Made by a program: the position numbers and the translations under genes. Shown here piece by piece: positions 12,437-24,482 of a stretch of DNA of 64,000 bases. The stretch's first letter is position 1. Each line of letters opens with the position of its first letter. This DNA comes from Halichondria panicea (Eukaryota; Porifera; Demospongiae; Suberitida; Halichondriidae): assembly GCF_963675165.1 (NCBI RefSeq), contig NC_087379.1, positions 6,720,839 to 6,784,838 on the forward strand. Reading direction: 5' to 3'. A model generated the notes under the pieces. It did no database searches. It was not told the origin of the DNA and was given only the letters and a program-made list of their open reading frames with translations.

Positions 12437-15400
12437 ATGCCAGTGAATATCAAGGCAGATCTTGTGATTTATAGCTGGCTGGAGTCTTTGAACGGCTCTT
12501 TCTCTCTGAAGGGTACGCTAGGAAGCGAGTATCTTGGTAGGCTTTTCTCCAATACACTGTGTACTGTACTGGTTATATCTGCTGGTTATCAAATGGAATG
12601 TATCTCAATATTACGTTTATCTATTTTTGCGAATTACGGTATCCCTCGTGTCCACTTGAGGTCGACCTATACCTATTTTTCCTCCATTTAAGCCATGCAA
12701 TTAATTCGCAAGAGGCTGTGAAATGCTTCCCTACAGCTGGGTCTCACCTACAGTACCCGTGAACGAGCCGTCCATCACTAGATTGGTGGTGAAATACCAA
12801 GAAAAGAAGTTCATTGTAAGCCTATTAAAATGTACACAAACTTACATGTAAACGTACATATTCACACATGTACAAAATGTACCATCACTATGACACCTCA
12901 CTACACTACAGGTGTTAGTACCTAGTGATGCTACATTCAAGGATGCCAAGTCAGAGATCTCACGAGTGTACAGAGGAATCTACAAATCATCTGCAGAGGA
13001 ACCGTAAGCTTCGTCCCCCCTCTCCGTGTGAAATTTAACGAATTATTAAATCTCCCTATCGCAGTGTGGCTGAGCTGTGTGATAGCAGTGGGTGTGTCCT
13101 GTACGATAACTACAAGGTCACGATGGTCCTCGCTGACATGTCGAGAGTGTATGCATTCAAGCGATCCGAGGATAACTACATATCTCGAGCAGGGACCCCA
13201 ATGTGAGCAGCTGTGTGGTTGATTCAGTGTCTTTACTGTTTTTTTCATTGCAGGCCGTTTAGTACACCGATGTCTGCACACCCACCAGCGCTGAACGTAA
13301 GTAAGACTTAGTCCGATGTGTATGAAGAGCTTCTGTTCATCACATAGATTGTACATGTTTATACTTAAAGTGCACAACATGTAAGCATAATTTTATAGTC
13401 ACTGTGAGAACAGCTTCTAAATCAGCATAGATTTATCAAACAATAGATTGCATGTGCATGTTTATATTTATAGTGTACAACATGCATGTAAGCATATACA
13501 TGTACATGTAGTCACTGTGAGAGTTAACAGCTTCTAAATCGACACGTATATGACATTGTAGAGTGTGCAGTGTAGAGGTTATAGTGTTGATAATGTACAG
13601 GTCTGCAATCTTTATGCTAAGTGAGGATGTGATGTTCTATTCTCTGCAGGCTATGGGAGCGCCCAACTTCACACCATTCTCGACTGCCGACCCTCTGCTT
13701 GCTATGGCAACCTCTCATCAGATGCAAATGACCTCTGCCCCCAACCCTCCAACTCAAGTACAAAGCTCTACTCCGAATATGAACTCTCCCGTTAATGCAC
13801 CCATCCACTCTGGCTACGTGGGGAGACGACGTGGTAGAGACATACCTCCATACACTGGCGATTCGTTGAATAACTCTCGAGACTATGATCTGAGTATCCA
13901 TGGTGATACAAGTGCCACTCCTCGTACAGCTGGCGTTGACGTCAGACTTGACTTCAATACTCTAGATTATGAATCACAGAGCGACTGCGGACGTACCAGA
14001 AACGAAAGTACTAATTCAAATCGCTTATCTGTTGCGGCAAAGCAAAAACGAAAGCGATGTAATGTGAATACATCACTGAGAGCAACTTCGAAACCTCGTA
14101 CGCCAATCAAAACTCCAAAAAAACCAAAGAAGAGTTTGCCCACCCCCCTCCGAGACAAGACCCGCTATCCTGGTCTGTCATCTGATTGGAGCAGCCCAGA
14201 ATTTGATGGATCAGAGAGCAAGAAATTAAAAACCGATGACAAACCACCAAAAAAGAAAACGAAGCAGACGAAGAAACGAAGTAAAACTCGTTTAGTTGTT
14301 CAAATACCTCTGAATTTGATAACTGCAAAGACTGCGATTGATATGAACGGAGACAGTGGTTTCCATAGCAATGCAAGAGATGTATCGAGTGATAAAGACT
14401 CTTCAAGAGAAGCTAGTCCAAAGGAGCACAGCGATCATGGAAATGACAGTCCAGCTACACCGGAATCAACGTCAACAAGCAAAACCATAGCCCCACTAGA
14501 GGCAAGAAATGACGACAAAATGATTCACAACTCGTCTATCCTTGCACTGAACTCTGTCCCACTCTCCACACAAGAAGTTAATGGCGACCAAAATAACGAC
14601 GACTCAGATATCACCCGTATAGAGGACACTCAAGAAAACCTCCTCTCTCTCCTACCCTCCAGGTCAAGGTCCATTAGCCCTTCCATACCTCTCCAAGGTT
14701 CGATTGACAACCTTCCCCGAAACTTTACGACCGGTGAACAATCTCAAACCCCAATCATCATTAATGAAAACATTGCGTGTGAAGCTAATGAACACGGAGA
14801 TTACACAAACGGTGAAACTAGCACTGAAGTGTGCGACTCATATTTGGAAGATAGCCAGAAGTCATGTGATACTACGATGGAAGTACAGTCCATGTTTCAG
14901 GATAAAAGTGTGTTTGACTATTCCTCGGATTTGTCTGTTAGTAGTTCTGTGAGTAGAAAGCAATCTCGATGGAAAAAGAAATTCCTTCAAGGAATGATAA
15001 AAAGAAAAAAGTGTCGATCTTCTGGTGATGTGCCCTCGTCCAGCAAAATGGGGAACTCCCCTTCCACTGAGGGGAAATCCCTTCCAAGGATGCCTCAGTA
15101 TCAGCTGTCTCATTTAAAGTCCCCCAAATCTGCTAAGTCAGCTAAGAATGTGAGAAAACGAGCTGGGCCGACTATCACTCCTAGAAGGTCGCAAACGGTT
15201 TCTGAAATCCAGGAGAAGATTGGATCAATTAGTGGTGACACTGAAATGGTGATCGATGAATCGTTGCCAGAACAAATGGATACTAATAACAACCCAGAAG
15301 CTGAAAGTGAAAGTCCATTACCATGCAGTGCTATAGTCTCGCAAGCCACACCCCTTCACACGAAGAAAGGTCTTGATCACACAGATGAAACTCAACAGCC

Positions 15401-17510
15401 TGAATGTAAATTGGACCCTAGCAATACATCAGACCATTCCAATGATCAGACTTCGATGCCGGCCAATTCTCAGAACGAAACTACATTAATCATTGACCCT
15501 GTACACACAGCTAATGAAGAAGCTCCCACTAAAAAACCATCACCCTTGACAACACGTGACAATTCTCCTTCAGGAAATGATGATTCTACAGATTCTGAGC
15601 CTGAAAACATGGAAATCAAAAATGAAGAATCTATCACCACAAAACTAAAACCATCTCTGTTGAGTTTACACAGCCAATCTCATTTAGGAAGCGATAATTC
15701 TTCAGATTCTGAGACTGAAAACGAGGCAGTCCAAGAACCAGCTGATGAAAAACAAGCTCCCACCACAAAACCACCACCCTTAAAGACACATGACAACTCT
15801 CGTTTAAGAAACAATGAGTCTGACTCTACAGATTCTGAGACTGAAGACGAGGAACCAGCTAATGGAGATGCGGAGAAGCCTGCTGTGGGATCCTCTCCCC
15901 TCTTACCAGCTGATGAAAAACAAGCTCCCACCACAAAACCATCACCCTTGAAAGCACATGACAACTCTCGTTTAAGAAGCGATGATTCTGATTCTACAGA
16001 TTCTGAGTCTGAAAACGAGGAACCAGCTGATAGAGGTGTGGGCAAGCCTGCTGTGGGACCCTCTCCCCTCCCTCAAGAAGCTGTTGAAGATGACACCACT
16101 AACTCGTCTTCATCGTCAGACTCAGACACTGAGGCACCTATTAAGACACAAGTTGATAATAATTCTCTTTTGAAGAAAGTTAAACTAACCCAAGAAGATT
16201 CTCCTAAGTCTGCTTTTACACAGGAGAAGAAAGAGGCAAAGCTATCTCTCAAACTTAAGAGGCCTTCTAGAAAATCCTCGGATAGTTCTTCAAATAGTAC
16301 GGACGTAGAGGTGGATGCTGCTCAGCGCACTCAGAAAAACGCCATTGCCAAGACAATATCACCTATGGACACTTCAGAGTCTTTTAGTGAAGATGAAGAG
16401 GACAGTGATACTTCCAACACTCCAAGGTATTATTATATGTACGAGATAAATATTAACTCTTGTAGTATACCTTATAGCGCATAGCGCAAAATTTTCGAGG
16501 CACTTAAATTTTGTCTAAAAAGCATTTGTTGAATAAATTTCGTGGGTTAACTGCTTACCAAAAGCACTCCCTGGCCACACCTTCAATCTTTGCACTTTAT
16601 AGCAAAAAGAACACTTTGTGGAATTAATTTCTTGATATATAGGATTGCTAACCCACGAAAACAGCGAAAATTAAGCCCCTCAAAAATGTTACGCTTATAC
16701 TGTACTGTAGTTTCTCCAATCCATTCCCTTATTCTCCCATGCATGCAGGCTGCCTACTAGGACTCCACCTCTTAGGACTAAGATGCAAAGCTCTCGATTC
16801 TTGTTCACCTCTCGGGCTAGGAGCGGTGTTAAGTGCACCACAGCTGCTGTGAGTCAGGTGGCCGTGCCTCAGAGGAGAGATGGGTCCGAGTCAAGCTCTG
16901 GTGGGTTTTTATGGGGTGCATTGAACTTTAAATTGGTGTACATGCACGTGTACAGCATCCCCTCAGTATATAGTACATGTATGGATTGTATTGTCTAAGC
17001 AACACTGTCTCCCTCACTAACTACTTCCTGCCTTCACAGTAAGTTTTACAATGCAGTTATACTGTAATGTTTTTTCGATGCTCCTTTTCCCTGTTCACAC
17101 TGTTACAGTAATTATTTCTCCCCTTAATGACAGGGTCATCCTCCTGCTCTAGTGACAGTGATGAAGACTCGGGTGGTGCAGGCGTGGTGGGTAAGAAGAG
17201 AAGGTCCTTCTCTCTGGCCTCCCTCTTACAGTCTGAGGGCAGCAATGCCTACCATCCCACACTACACACAGCCAGTAGCCAACCTCAACAACTGATCAAG
17301 ACTAAATCATTCTCATCTCTCAAACCGTTCAAGTCTCCAAGTAACCAAGTGAAGATCGACCAATCAGAACACAGAGTGCACAAGAGGGCGGCTATTCCAG
17401 TGAGAGAGGAGCTGGATGACTTGTCACTGTCGCAACAAGAAGCGGCTGTAGCTAAAACAGGGTCAAAGAACTTGGAACGTTTATTAAGAACTGAGAAATT
17501 CTGGTGTTAA
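12437..17510 (+). CDS. Large acidic, Ser-rich, probably nuclear protein with an N-terminal beta-grasp-like region
   Basis: Exons: 12437-12536, 12754-12815, 12912-13003, 13065-13202, 13254-13296, 13650-16426, 16749-16900, 17134-17510; all phases agree (1246 aa). Not recognised as a named family. Residues about 34-125 (RLVVKYQEKKFIVLVPSDAT ... GCVLYDNYKVTMVLAD) look like a small ubiquitin- or coilin-N-like fold, which is inference. The 925-codon exon is low complexity and charged, with many Lys-rich candidate nuclear signals (KPPKKKTKQTKKRSK, WKKKFLQGMIKRKK). It contains a tandem protein repeat at about 15,500-16,080 with casein-kinase-2-like SDSTDSE clusters. The C-terminus again has SSCSSDSDEDS followed by KKRRSF, then RLLRTEKFWC. 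A chromatin or nucleolar scaffold is a plausible guess. The first exon is short and less certain than the rest. Confidence 0.8.
15500..16080 (+). repeat. In-frame coding tandem repeat (about 60-residue unit)
   Basis: Inside the giant exon the unit ADEKQAPTTKP(P/S)PLK(T/A)HDNSRLR..(D/E)SDSTDSE(T/S)E(D/N)EEPA... is present twice almost identically (starting near 15,740 and 15,909). Two more diverged copies lie upstream, each with a KPS(P/L)L segment and an acidic (S/T)DSE box. The unit ends with EKPAVG(S/P)SPL or GKPAVGPSPL. The near identity indicates recent expansion within the coding exon. Confidence 0.8.
16469..16706. mobile_element. CCGTATA-type MITE copy (degenerate)
   Basis: Intron between the giant exon and the next exon. 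The left end ACCTTATAGCGC with AAAATTTTCGAGG resembles the element at 27.2 kb, and the right end (AAGCCCCTCAAAAATGTTACGCTTATACTG) is diverged. Interior blocks such as GGATTGCTAACCCACGAAAA match the 27.2-kb copy in inverted sense. Confidence 0.5.
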
Positions 17511-17692
17511 ATATATTGTATATTCTTGGTTTTTTATGGTTTATTGTTAACTGATTTGGATATTTCTATAATTATGACATTGATAGTGTCTAGTTCACTA
17601 GACGATCCTTACCAAGGGAATATAGTACATGCAGCTGGACATAATATCTGGAGCTATTAATTAAAAGACTCTATACACAATTAAGGGGAATT

Positions 17693-19210
17693 ATGTGTGC
17701 ACAGGTGAGTACTGACTGATGCATGCATGTATGTATATACTGAATGTTGTGTCAGCTAGCTCCCCCTCCCCCTCAGATCAGTGAGGATGGTGGTGTGTAT
17801 GTTATGACACCAGAGACGCCCTTCACACCCTCCGATGCTGTCAGGGAGAACAAACAGTGAGCACACACACACACGCACACACACTAGCTATCATGGACGT
17901 AAAACCCTTCATGATCTAAATGCTTAAAATAATACTGGGGCAGTTTTGTAAGCTCATTTAATTCACTACTAAATGTGCATTGGTCTATCTTCTAACTAAT
18001 GATCAGTATTTGCTTTCGAATCGAAAAAAATTCACGGGCTTTAAGTACTGTTTATATAATACTGTTTATATAAGCACTGTTTTGATACTAACTTTGAGCA
18101 CTCATAATAAATTTTCGTTAGAATTATCCAATTTCACAATTAAAAGATGCATGCATGTTGTAGCTCTTTGACAGGCCTATCTAAGTTTGTGTATAGATCA
18201 GTGATTGCTTTAACATCCCATCCTCCATTGCAGCTCTGTGTACAGAATGGGGTCGTATCGTAGCAAGAAAGAGTCTCGTAACATGGAGTACAAGACTGGG
18301 AGTGGCAGTTACGTCTGGAACACTCTCCCGGAGCACATACAAAAGTACGGGTCAGCGTTCCTCAACTCTGGGGGCGGGACACTCTGCATTGGGGTGGCTG
18401 ACTCAGGTGGGTCACATGGACTGTTCATTACTGTGTAATTATAGTCTGCAAGTTAACTACAATGTCATTAGTAGTCAGTGTACATCATTTAGTAGTGTGT
18501 TGTGTAGTGACCCCTCCCCCTTCCCTGCTCAGGTGAGATCACGGGTGTGTGTCTGAGGGTGGAGGACAGAGAGAAGGTGAGGAAACTCATACGACAAGAG
18601 TTCATCGCTTTCACTCCGAGCATTAGCGACGACCTTTACGAGTAAGCTAACACATGTACACCTCTTGTGGTTGGTTCGGGAATCACTATAGGTCATAACT
18701 GTAACTCGATCATTAAAGTTTGGCCATCTGTAATATGTATAGCCCCAAGCAGTTATCTCTATGAAACATTTACCTTTTTCAGGATTGAGTTTGTTCCTTG
18801 CAATCGAGATAAGTACTTTGTAATAGAGATTCATGTCCGAGCAGGAGACCCCTCCGAGATATACAGTGACAGACACGATAAGGTAACTGTCAGTGTGTGG
18901 AGGCCATTGTCCCATTCCCATACAGTGTACAGCATGGATATCATTGTCCCATTCCCATACAATGTACAGCATGGATATCATTGTCCCATTTCCATACAGT
19001 GTACAGCATGGAGATCATTGTCCCATTCCCCATACAGATGTATGTGAAGAGAGATGGTTCACTGCAGGGTCCACTATGGCCCAGGGACATTGTCAAGATT
19101 GTGGAAGATAAATTTATGAAGGTAAACTACGTATATGTATATTATTTCCTCCTAATGTTGTATATATATAGGGACTCATAAAAACTCGGGACAAGAAAGA
19201 GTCGAAATGA
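17693..19210 (+). CDS. Schlafen-like AlbA_2-domain protein (SLFNL1-like)
   Basis: Exons: 17693-17704, 17777-17856, 18234-18406, 18533-18641, 18783-18882, 19038-19121, 19172-19210 (198 aa). The core is an AlbA_2/Schlafen-type domain: ESRNMEYKTGSGSYVW, then LPEHIQKYGSAFLNSGGGTL and CIGVADSGEITGV. These are the ExxxxEFK and N-x-GGG-xLxIGV-DxG-xxxG signatures, followed by DREKVRKLIRQEF, FVIEIHVRAGDPSEIYSD and MYVKRDGSLQGPLWPRDI. In this family the fold binds or cleaves nucleic acid. There is no helicase, so it is of the short SLFNL1 type. The start is tentative: a four-codon first exon (MCAQ) fits phase and splice signals, but another 5' exon is possible. It ends 307 bp from the convergent GABA-B-like gene. 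Confidence 0.82.
18903..19037. repeat. 37-bp minisatellite abutting a splice acceptor
   Basis: About 3.5 copies of a 37-bp unit containing TCCCATTCCCATACAGTGTA and CAGCATGGATATCATTG fill the intron before exon 6 of the Schlafen-like gene. The last partial copy supplies the real polypyrimidine/AG acceptor (CCCCATACAG). Each earlier copy therefore carries a near-identical decoy acceptor. Confidence 0.85.
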
Positions 19211-19299
19211 ACACTTATCTACTAAATGGCATGGCAACCTATGACTACTATCACAATCAATATCATTTGTATATTAATCTTGTCAGCAGTATATGAAAC

Positions 19300-19305
19300 A
19301 ATAAA
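19300..19305 (+). terminator. Probable polyadenylation signal AATAAA
   Basis: Canonical AATAAA about 90 bp after the stop of the Schlafen-like gene, within the 307-bp convergent spacer. The motif is common in AT-rich DNA, so this is only suggestive. Confidence 0.4.
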
Positions 19306-19516
19306 TTTTTGTTATAATAATCAAGAAAGTGGTGGGCCTTGTCTACCCAAGGAATTAATGACTGTTGGATAATTTATGGTCATACGGTACGCCTGTAGCC
19401 AGGGTTATGGGTTATGGAGATAAGAAATCGAGGCTATAAAACTAAAAATAAACTTGAAATAGTACAAAAAGAGATACTTTACATGATCAGGGGGGTACAA
19501 TAATGTTCATCTGTGT

Positions 19517-22500
19517 TCACAGTACTTCAGTCTCTGTGTTTCCGTTCACTTTGAGTGAGATGTCCAGGGTGGTATCCAGGGTGGGACGCCTCCCATTGGT
19601 GCCATGGGTACCATTGGTCGAGTGAGCACTGATGGTCCTACTCTTAGAAAATATGTTCTCTCCTTTGGGGTCTTTAGCGAACGCAACCATCTGCATGTCA
19701 AGAAAAATATATTCGCATAATTATTGTAAGGATCGAGGAAGAAAATTTTGTTATGCAATTGCAATAATGGTGAAAACACTTCTTTAGCTAGTGCACGTGT
19801 AATTTGTAACTTGTCTAGTTTGTTGGGGCTATTTAAAGTAGGGAACAAACATTTCAGTTTAATTTATCTAGTAAAAAGTCGATCACTTCAAAATTACTCA
19901 CCTTCGGCACAAATACAAATCCCAGGAATATTGTGCTCAGGGCAAACAGACCGACACAGAAGATTGTCCCACTCAGATGAACCCATGACGCAAGAACAAA
20001 AGTCAGCACAGAGAAAACGATCGTTACAGGCACTGAACAGTAGACGATGGCTGCAATCCATTTTGAGTCGTTCAACACTTCAATTTTGACTTTCCGAGTC
20101 TGAAAGGCAAAAACTAGAGCGAGTACGAGGACCAACATTATGCCGAAGTAGTAGATGATCTGATAATAGTAGGCGACTGGATCTCCACCAAGGCATCGCC
20201 ACGAGCAGTAGTTCTCCACAATGCCCAGCTCCTGCATGGGGAGGGAGAAGGGGAGTACTGACAATAATGAGGAAACTTAATTAGGTGCTCTGTGTCTGAC
20301 GCTCTCATCAATTTTACAGTTAAGGGGATAGTAGTGATGTGATAGTTTTGATACATTTATACATCTGTTTCAGTGTGTATGCATGCGCTATACATATACC
20401 GTATTACTATAGCTGGTGAAAACCTTTACAAATGAGCCAAATCAGCAGAAAAATTGACCCTTTGCGATCTAACTATTGCGTTCTAGAAAAGATCGTGTGT
20501 CATTAACAGTTGCGAAGTGATCAACGCTGACAAAGTTTGTATAATTATGTTTGATAGTCGCAAAACATTCTAGTAATACGGTAAATTAACATACATTTAA
20601 TCCGCTTGGGTTGTCCCTGTTAACCGCAAGAAATGGTTCCACTCTGAACTGAGGTACCATCAGTCTTACAAGGAGGAGGAGCAGTCCGTAGCATACAAAG
20701 AGGAAGATGATAATCATCAGTTTCCAGTCCTTCATAGTCTGCAATTAGGGAATAGTATTTGAACAACCACTCCACTCTCCACCATGCAGAGGCACTGATA
20801 CACACGCGTACTTATTATATGGGGTGGTGGTGGGGGGGGGGGCAATAGCACTGTACACAGCGGGTATATTTTGAGGATACAAATGTTATAGCGGTTTTCG
20901 CTGATTAAACACGTTACCGCGAACCTTTATACCCCCGAACTTAATGTCACATGCATGCTGCAAAGGCTGCTATCCCGCGAAAGTTTATACCCTTGAAATA
21001 TACATACCTGCTATACGGTATATAGAAAATATTATCAGAGTGTGTGGGGGAGAGGTTCTTACTGTCCTATTAGGAGAGGGGTTCTTGAAGATGTGTATCA
21101 CTCGGTACAGCTTAGCAATCACGGCACCAAATGCAAGCATGAAGCCCAGCGTTAGAGCCCAAGTTTGCACCTGCATGGGTATATAGAAAATACAAAATCA
21201 TACTTAACAACAGAAGGTACACCACCAGGAGGATAGTGAGAGGGAGTGTGGATGAAAGGGGAGAGTGAGGGATAATGGGAAAGACCATAGTGGAGAAGAA
21301 CAGAGATTCTCAGTAGACGCTTACATAACATCTAATTCTGTAGACTTGAGGGCTTGTTGTACGGATTAAAAAGATAAAGATGGTACCGTACACAAAGAGA
21401 GCACCCAGTAAGATGAAATAGTTCAGATTGGGACTCGTCAGGCGTACGATCCTGTGTGCAAAGAATGCCATAATTATAAGGACAGATAACTCTGTTTCTG
21501 CGATTACCTTCTCTTTCGGAATATGATGTTAAAGAGAAAGCAAACGAAAGTGAAGATAAAACCTATGACTGCCAGCGTGTAGCAAAGTCCAACAGTCCAG
21601 AGCTCAAACGAGGTTATGACTTTCACTGGAGTACCGTCCATTGGAGTAACTCCTGCAAAACAACAACCCAACAGTGTGAAATATGAACACGTTATAAGAA
21701 GATATATACAATGTAGGTCCTTCATTTAGAGTTGGCTCTAACTAGAGTGTTCTGATGGTCCAATTCATGATTTTCTGAAAGTTTAGAAGGAAACAGGCCA
21801 AAACTAAACTTTTGATTTTAACACATCCTCTGAAAGGCCTCTTTCTAAGCTTTCAGAAATCATATAATTGGTGTTATTGGACCAACGGAACTAAAGTTAT
21901 GGCCGTTCAAAGATTATTTCAAGACTGTACTGCTGTAGGTACTGACCTGGATACACTGTAGTCGAGTTTTCATTTGCAGCATACGTGAAATTGAACACTC
22001 CTGAAGACACACGAAGGTCAACTCTCCCAATCTCAACAGTCAAGCCGGCACCTTTGACATTATGAAATTTAAGTTAATATACATGGTACCAGTGTACCCA
22101 CGTACCATTTCTGTACTGTTCCACAAACATATACATTTGCCTTCTGATCCCATTCTCATCAAACATGACATCACCCTGGTGATTCAACATATGGCATGCA
22201 AACAGTGGTCACTTTTATGTTATGTACACTCAACATTTCACACACAACACAACTTACCGAGGCTCCATTGAAGTTAGTCCTACTCACAGCATCTCTCAAC
22301 TCTCTCCCTAAGCTGGCACTGCCGTAGGTAAAGTCCTCGAGGGGGAGGCCACTGGCACAGGAGTTGCTCGCTGGATTCTGATTGGCTAGAGTGCTATTAA
22401 GGGCCAGAGCAAGGGTCCACACAGAGTCGTAGATTAGCGAGTGTTCCGGAATGAATCGAGCACCACCAGATCGTTGAGCATCCCTGTACAGCGTGTAATA

Positions 22501-24482
22501 CTCTGCTCTTGTCTGAGAATAAACGATAATGGATAATAATTGAATTAACACTTCATCCACTGTGACAATAACAGATGCTACTAGAGTTTGCAGAATCTTT
22601 GCATAAAAGTGTTGAGCACTGTGGTTCCTTATATGGGAAATCTCGATACACTTAAAAGTAGTAAAACAGACCACAGTGTGTACACATATTCCATATAAGG
22701 AACGCGTAACGCTCTATGATTTTTAACGGTGTTGCAAAGATCTGCAAACTCCAGTATAGCTCACTTGATATTGATATTCTATTATTACAATTAATTGCTT
22801 ATCATAACTCACAATTCCCCCGACTATTGGGTCGTTACTGATCTCAGACGGCGGATATGGCCGCAAAATAAGTACTCGAGAGTCTTGTAAAAACTGTGCA
22901 ATAGCGTCATTGCTGCATCTCGTCGTTCCCGTGGTGACCCACCAATCGTTGCCATACCAACCATTGATAATCCAGACATAGCGTGGAAACTCCAAATTTT
23001 GCTCAATGGCCTGTAAAATGATCTCAACAACTCGTGGTTATAATGCAACAAAAGTGCTTACGTAACAGACAATATCTCTGGAACTCTCACTGTATGTATT
23101 CAAGAAGAATATTCTGTAGTCATCACTCAGCAAATCCTGTAAACAGAATCCTAATAAATAGTTAGGATTGGTCAGAATTCACTTGCCAAAGACTCTTGAA
23201 TATTGCCAGGGCCCACAATCGTGTGGTTTTGAGTGATGTTCTGATCTGCTAGGACTGAATAGATAGCTCGACCAGCCTGTATAGAAAAAGCACAAATAAG
23301 TATCAGGATTGCTAAAAGAGGATAATTAGTAATCTGATTAGTGCGCTAATGTCCAAAGTAGCTAATGGCAATTACATGGCTAATGGCTAATTAGATAGCC
23401 AGGTCAATTTTAAGTATATATAGTGATACCTCGATAAATCTTGTGGAATTGTCAGTAATAACGGCCAGCCTTGTCCATCCAAACTCAGACATTAGAGCCT
23501 GGAGTGCCCTCCCTGTGTTCTCCAATGAATGGAGCAGGAAATAATTAGGGAATCGTCTTCCTTCCTTCATCACTGCCGACTCTCCAGCATAGGATATCTA
23601 CAAAGAAAGATTGTGTGTTAAGTGTAAACGATGGTTCTTTTTTGAGTGAATCTATAGACAATGAATTCATATACACACTGGTTTCGACTGGTCAACTTTG
23701 TCCATGGGGGTGATAGCTTATATACTATTTACATTTTGCACTACATATGTGTTGGTAACTATAGTGACTTCAATCTTTTGTTCTGTAGGGGCTTATTGTG
23801 ACGCTGTTGTATAGTTACTTTGTTTAGTAACTTTGAGCCTTTACTGACAGGAACTATAACCAGTTGATCAGAAAACAGATGACAAACTAAGTAAATTCAC
23901 AGATCACCTAGGTACCTGAGGAATATTCCAGCGGTGAACAATTTCGGCCACTGGGAGATCAGCCTCAGTGCATCCACATCCCAGCACACCCAGAATGGTT
24001 GGTCCCCCGGAGGATCCATTGCACTGCTCCAGTACGACATCCAGGAACCGGTTGAGGGAAGTTGTGCGGTCACACTGTACCAGTGTATGCAACAAAGCAT
24101 CAATTTATATGAACAAAACAATCAAACAGTATTGGGAGCTACTGCAACTATGACCTTCAACTATAGGCTTGAGTGATACAATTGTTATTATAATAATAAG
24201 TGCATTTCTATATAATTATAAGCCATGTATAAATCTAGACCAAACCTCGTTAATTGCAAATTGCCATATCAAAGTATAATTTACCTCTGACAACCAAGGC
24301 ACGAAATTCAGTTGATAGCCAGGTAGGATACTTGAGCTGTTATTGATGAGATCCAGTGCAATCTCCAGTGGAGCCATCAGCTCTATCGCTGCAGAGTTGT
24401 CAGTTGCCACAAATCCAAAGTGGATATCAGTGGAGGCTGCTGCACAAGCAAGGAGGGTGAGTCTCAGCAAGGTTAGCAACAT
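19517..24482 (-). CDS. Class C GPCR, GABA-B receptor-like
   Basis: Exons: 24482-24285, 24074-23916, 23597-23430, 23276-23187, 23136-23062, 23010-22813, 22512-22258, 22175-22106, 22051-21947, 21652-21508, 21451-21325, 21170-21063, 20738-20595, 20231-19902, 19690-19517 (781 aa). A signal peptide (MLLTLLRLTLLACAAAS) precedes a Venus-flytrap ANF-receptor domain (FGWTRLAVITDN, YVWIINGWYGNDWW, DSVWTLALALN, GDVMFDENG). Seven membrane segments follow, with GABA-B-type landmarks: RLTSPNLNYFILLGALFVYG, WALTLGFMLAFGAVIAKLYRV, TRKVKIEVLNDSKWIA and the FVPK end of TM7. There is no Cys-rich domain between the Venus flytrap and TM1, which supports GABA-B over mGlu affinity. The tail is short (about 55 aa). 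Intron 4 seems to use a GC donor. The ligand is unknown. Confidence 0.92.
20399..20581. mobile_element. CCGTATTACTAG-ended MITE, copy A
   Basis: Flanked by TA; starts CCGTATTACTATAGCTGGTG and ends CATTCTAGTAATACGG. It lies in an intron of the GABA-B-like gene. The interior (GAGCCAAATCAGCAGAAAA, TTTGCGATCTAACTATTGCG) matches the element at 34.1 kb in reverse orientation, so both belong to one family. Confidence 0.8.
20856..21018. mobile_element. CCGTATA-type MITE, left-truncated
   Basis: Interior blocks GCGGGTATATTTTGAGG, GCGGTTTTCGCTGATTAAAC and CCGCGAACCTTTATACCC, plus a right end CTGCTATACGG followed by TA, match the copy at 11.3 kb. The left CCGTATA end is missing. It lies in an intron of the GABA-B-like gene. 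Confidence 0.65.
21735..21918. repeat. Dispersed old repeat shared with 48.98-49.09 kb
   Basis: In an intron of the GABA-B-like gene. Shares CATCCTCTGAAAG, TTCTAAGCTTTCAGAAA and GGACCAACGGAACTAAAGTT followed by ATGGCCGTTCAAAGAT with intron sequence of the NAD kinase gene. No ends or coding capacity were seen. It may be a SINE- or MITE-derived fossil. Confidence 0.6.

Noticed and set aside
15680-16045. Minus-strand 121-codon frame
   Set aside because: Antisense of the acidic tandem repeat in the giant exon.
18903-19037. Regular repeats considered as a CRISPR-like array
   Set aside because: Direct 37-bp units without unique spacers in a eukaryotic intron; an ordinary minisatellite.
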